From Sulfurovum sp. (GTDB lineage Bacteria; Campylobacterota; Campylobacteria; Campylobacterales; Sulfurovaceae): a stretch of 5,517 nt of DNA. Each line of letters opens with the position of its first letter. Position 1 is the stretch's first letter. Location: contig JAGGRU010000403.1 in NCBI GenBank assembly GCA_021159425.1, positions 1 to 5,517 on the forward strand, given 5' to 3'. The position numbers and the translations under genes were made by a program. Positions 5,490 through 5,517 of the stretch are shown one piece after another. Under the pieces are notes generated by a model. The model had not been told where the DNA came from. It saw only the letters and a program-made list of their open reading frames with translations, and made no database searches.

Positions 5490-5517
5490 ATGAATATTAG
5501 CAAAATGAAAAATTTAT
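5490..5517 (+). CDS. Possible start of an unidentified gene, cut by the window edge
   Basis: ATG at 5490 opens a frame of nine codons (M-N-I-S-K-M-K-N-L) running off the end. A second in-frame ATG is at 5505. The only purine-rich stretch, AGG at 5487-5489, abuts the first ATG and is too far from the second, so the start is uncertain. A promoter-like sequence lies at 5452-5460. Nothing can be said about function. Confidence 0.25.

Overview
The window looks like chromosomal DNA from a Campylobacterota bacterium, most like the Sulfurovum/Sulfurimonas type. This rests on the AT-rich sequence, the protein style, and a decarboxylase/carboxylase alpha subunit lying next to pckA, as pycB and pckA do in Campylobacter. 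The genus is an inference; no database search was possible. All supported genes are on the + strand.

Bases 1-3452 are core C4/C3 carbon metabolism. The 3' end of an oadA-type gene (biotin carrier domain with the EAMKM biotinylation site) is followed 2 bp later by oadB, the membrane subunit of a sodium-pumping oxaloacetate decarboxylase. About 100 bp further on lies a complete ATP-dependent PEP carboxykinase gene, pckA. The three genes set the branch between oxaloacetate, pyruvate and PEP. The oadB-pckA gap holds two hairpins that share bases and so cannot both form. A clear hairpin ends pckA.

Bases 3453-5382 are accessory. The first toxin-antitoxin module is a ribbon-helix-helix antitoxin of DUF6364 type with a PIN_3-type toxin. 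It is driven by an exact-consensus sigma-70 promoter (TTGACA, 17 bp, TATAAT) with two inverted repeats in and around it, which are likely operators. Right after the toxin stop is a 45-codon remnant of a transposase C-terminus with a helix-turn-helix. Its stop codon lies inside a 26-bp repeat that recurs about 1 kb downstream (23 of 26 bases identical). Between the two copies sits a second, unrelated module: a small antitoxin of unrecognised family and a classical four-acid PIN (VapC-like) toxin that starts at GTG. I infer a decayed REP/RAYT-type or IS200-like element whose ends now bracket this module.

Bases 5383-5517 are AT-rich intergenic DNA with an inverted repeat and possibly the first codons of another gene. 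I saw no tRNA, rRNA, CRISPR array or riboswitch. The best leads for something new are the repeat-bracketed module with its unnamed antitoxin, and the overlapping hairpins ahead of pckA.
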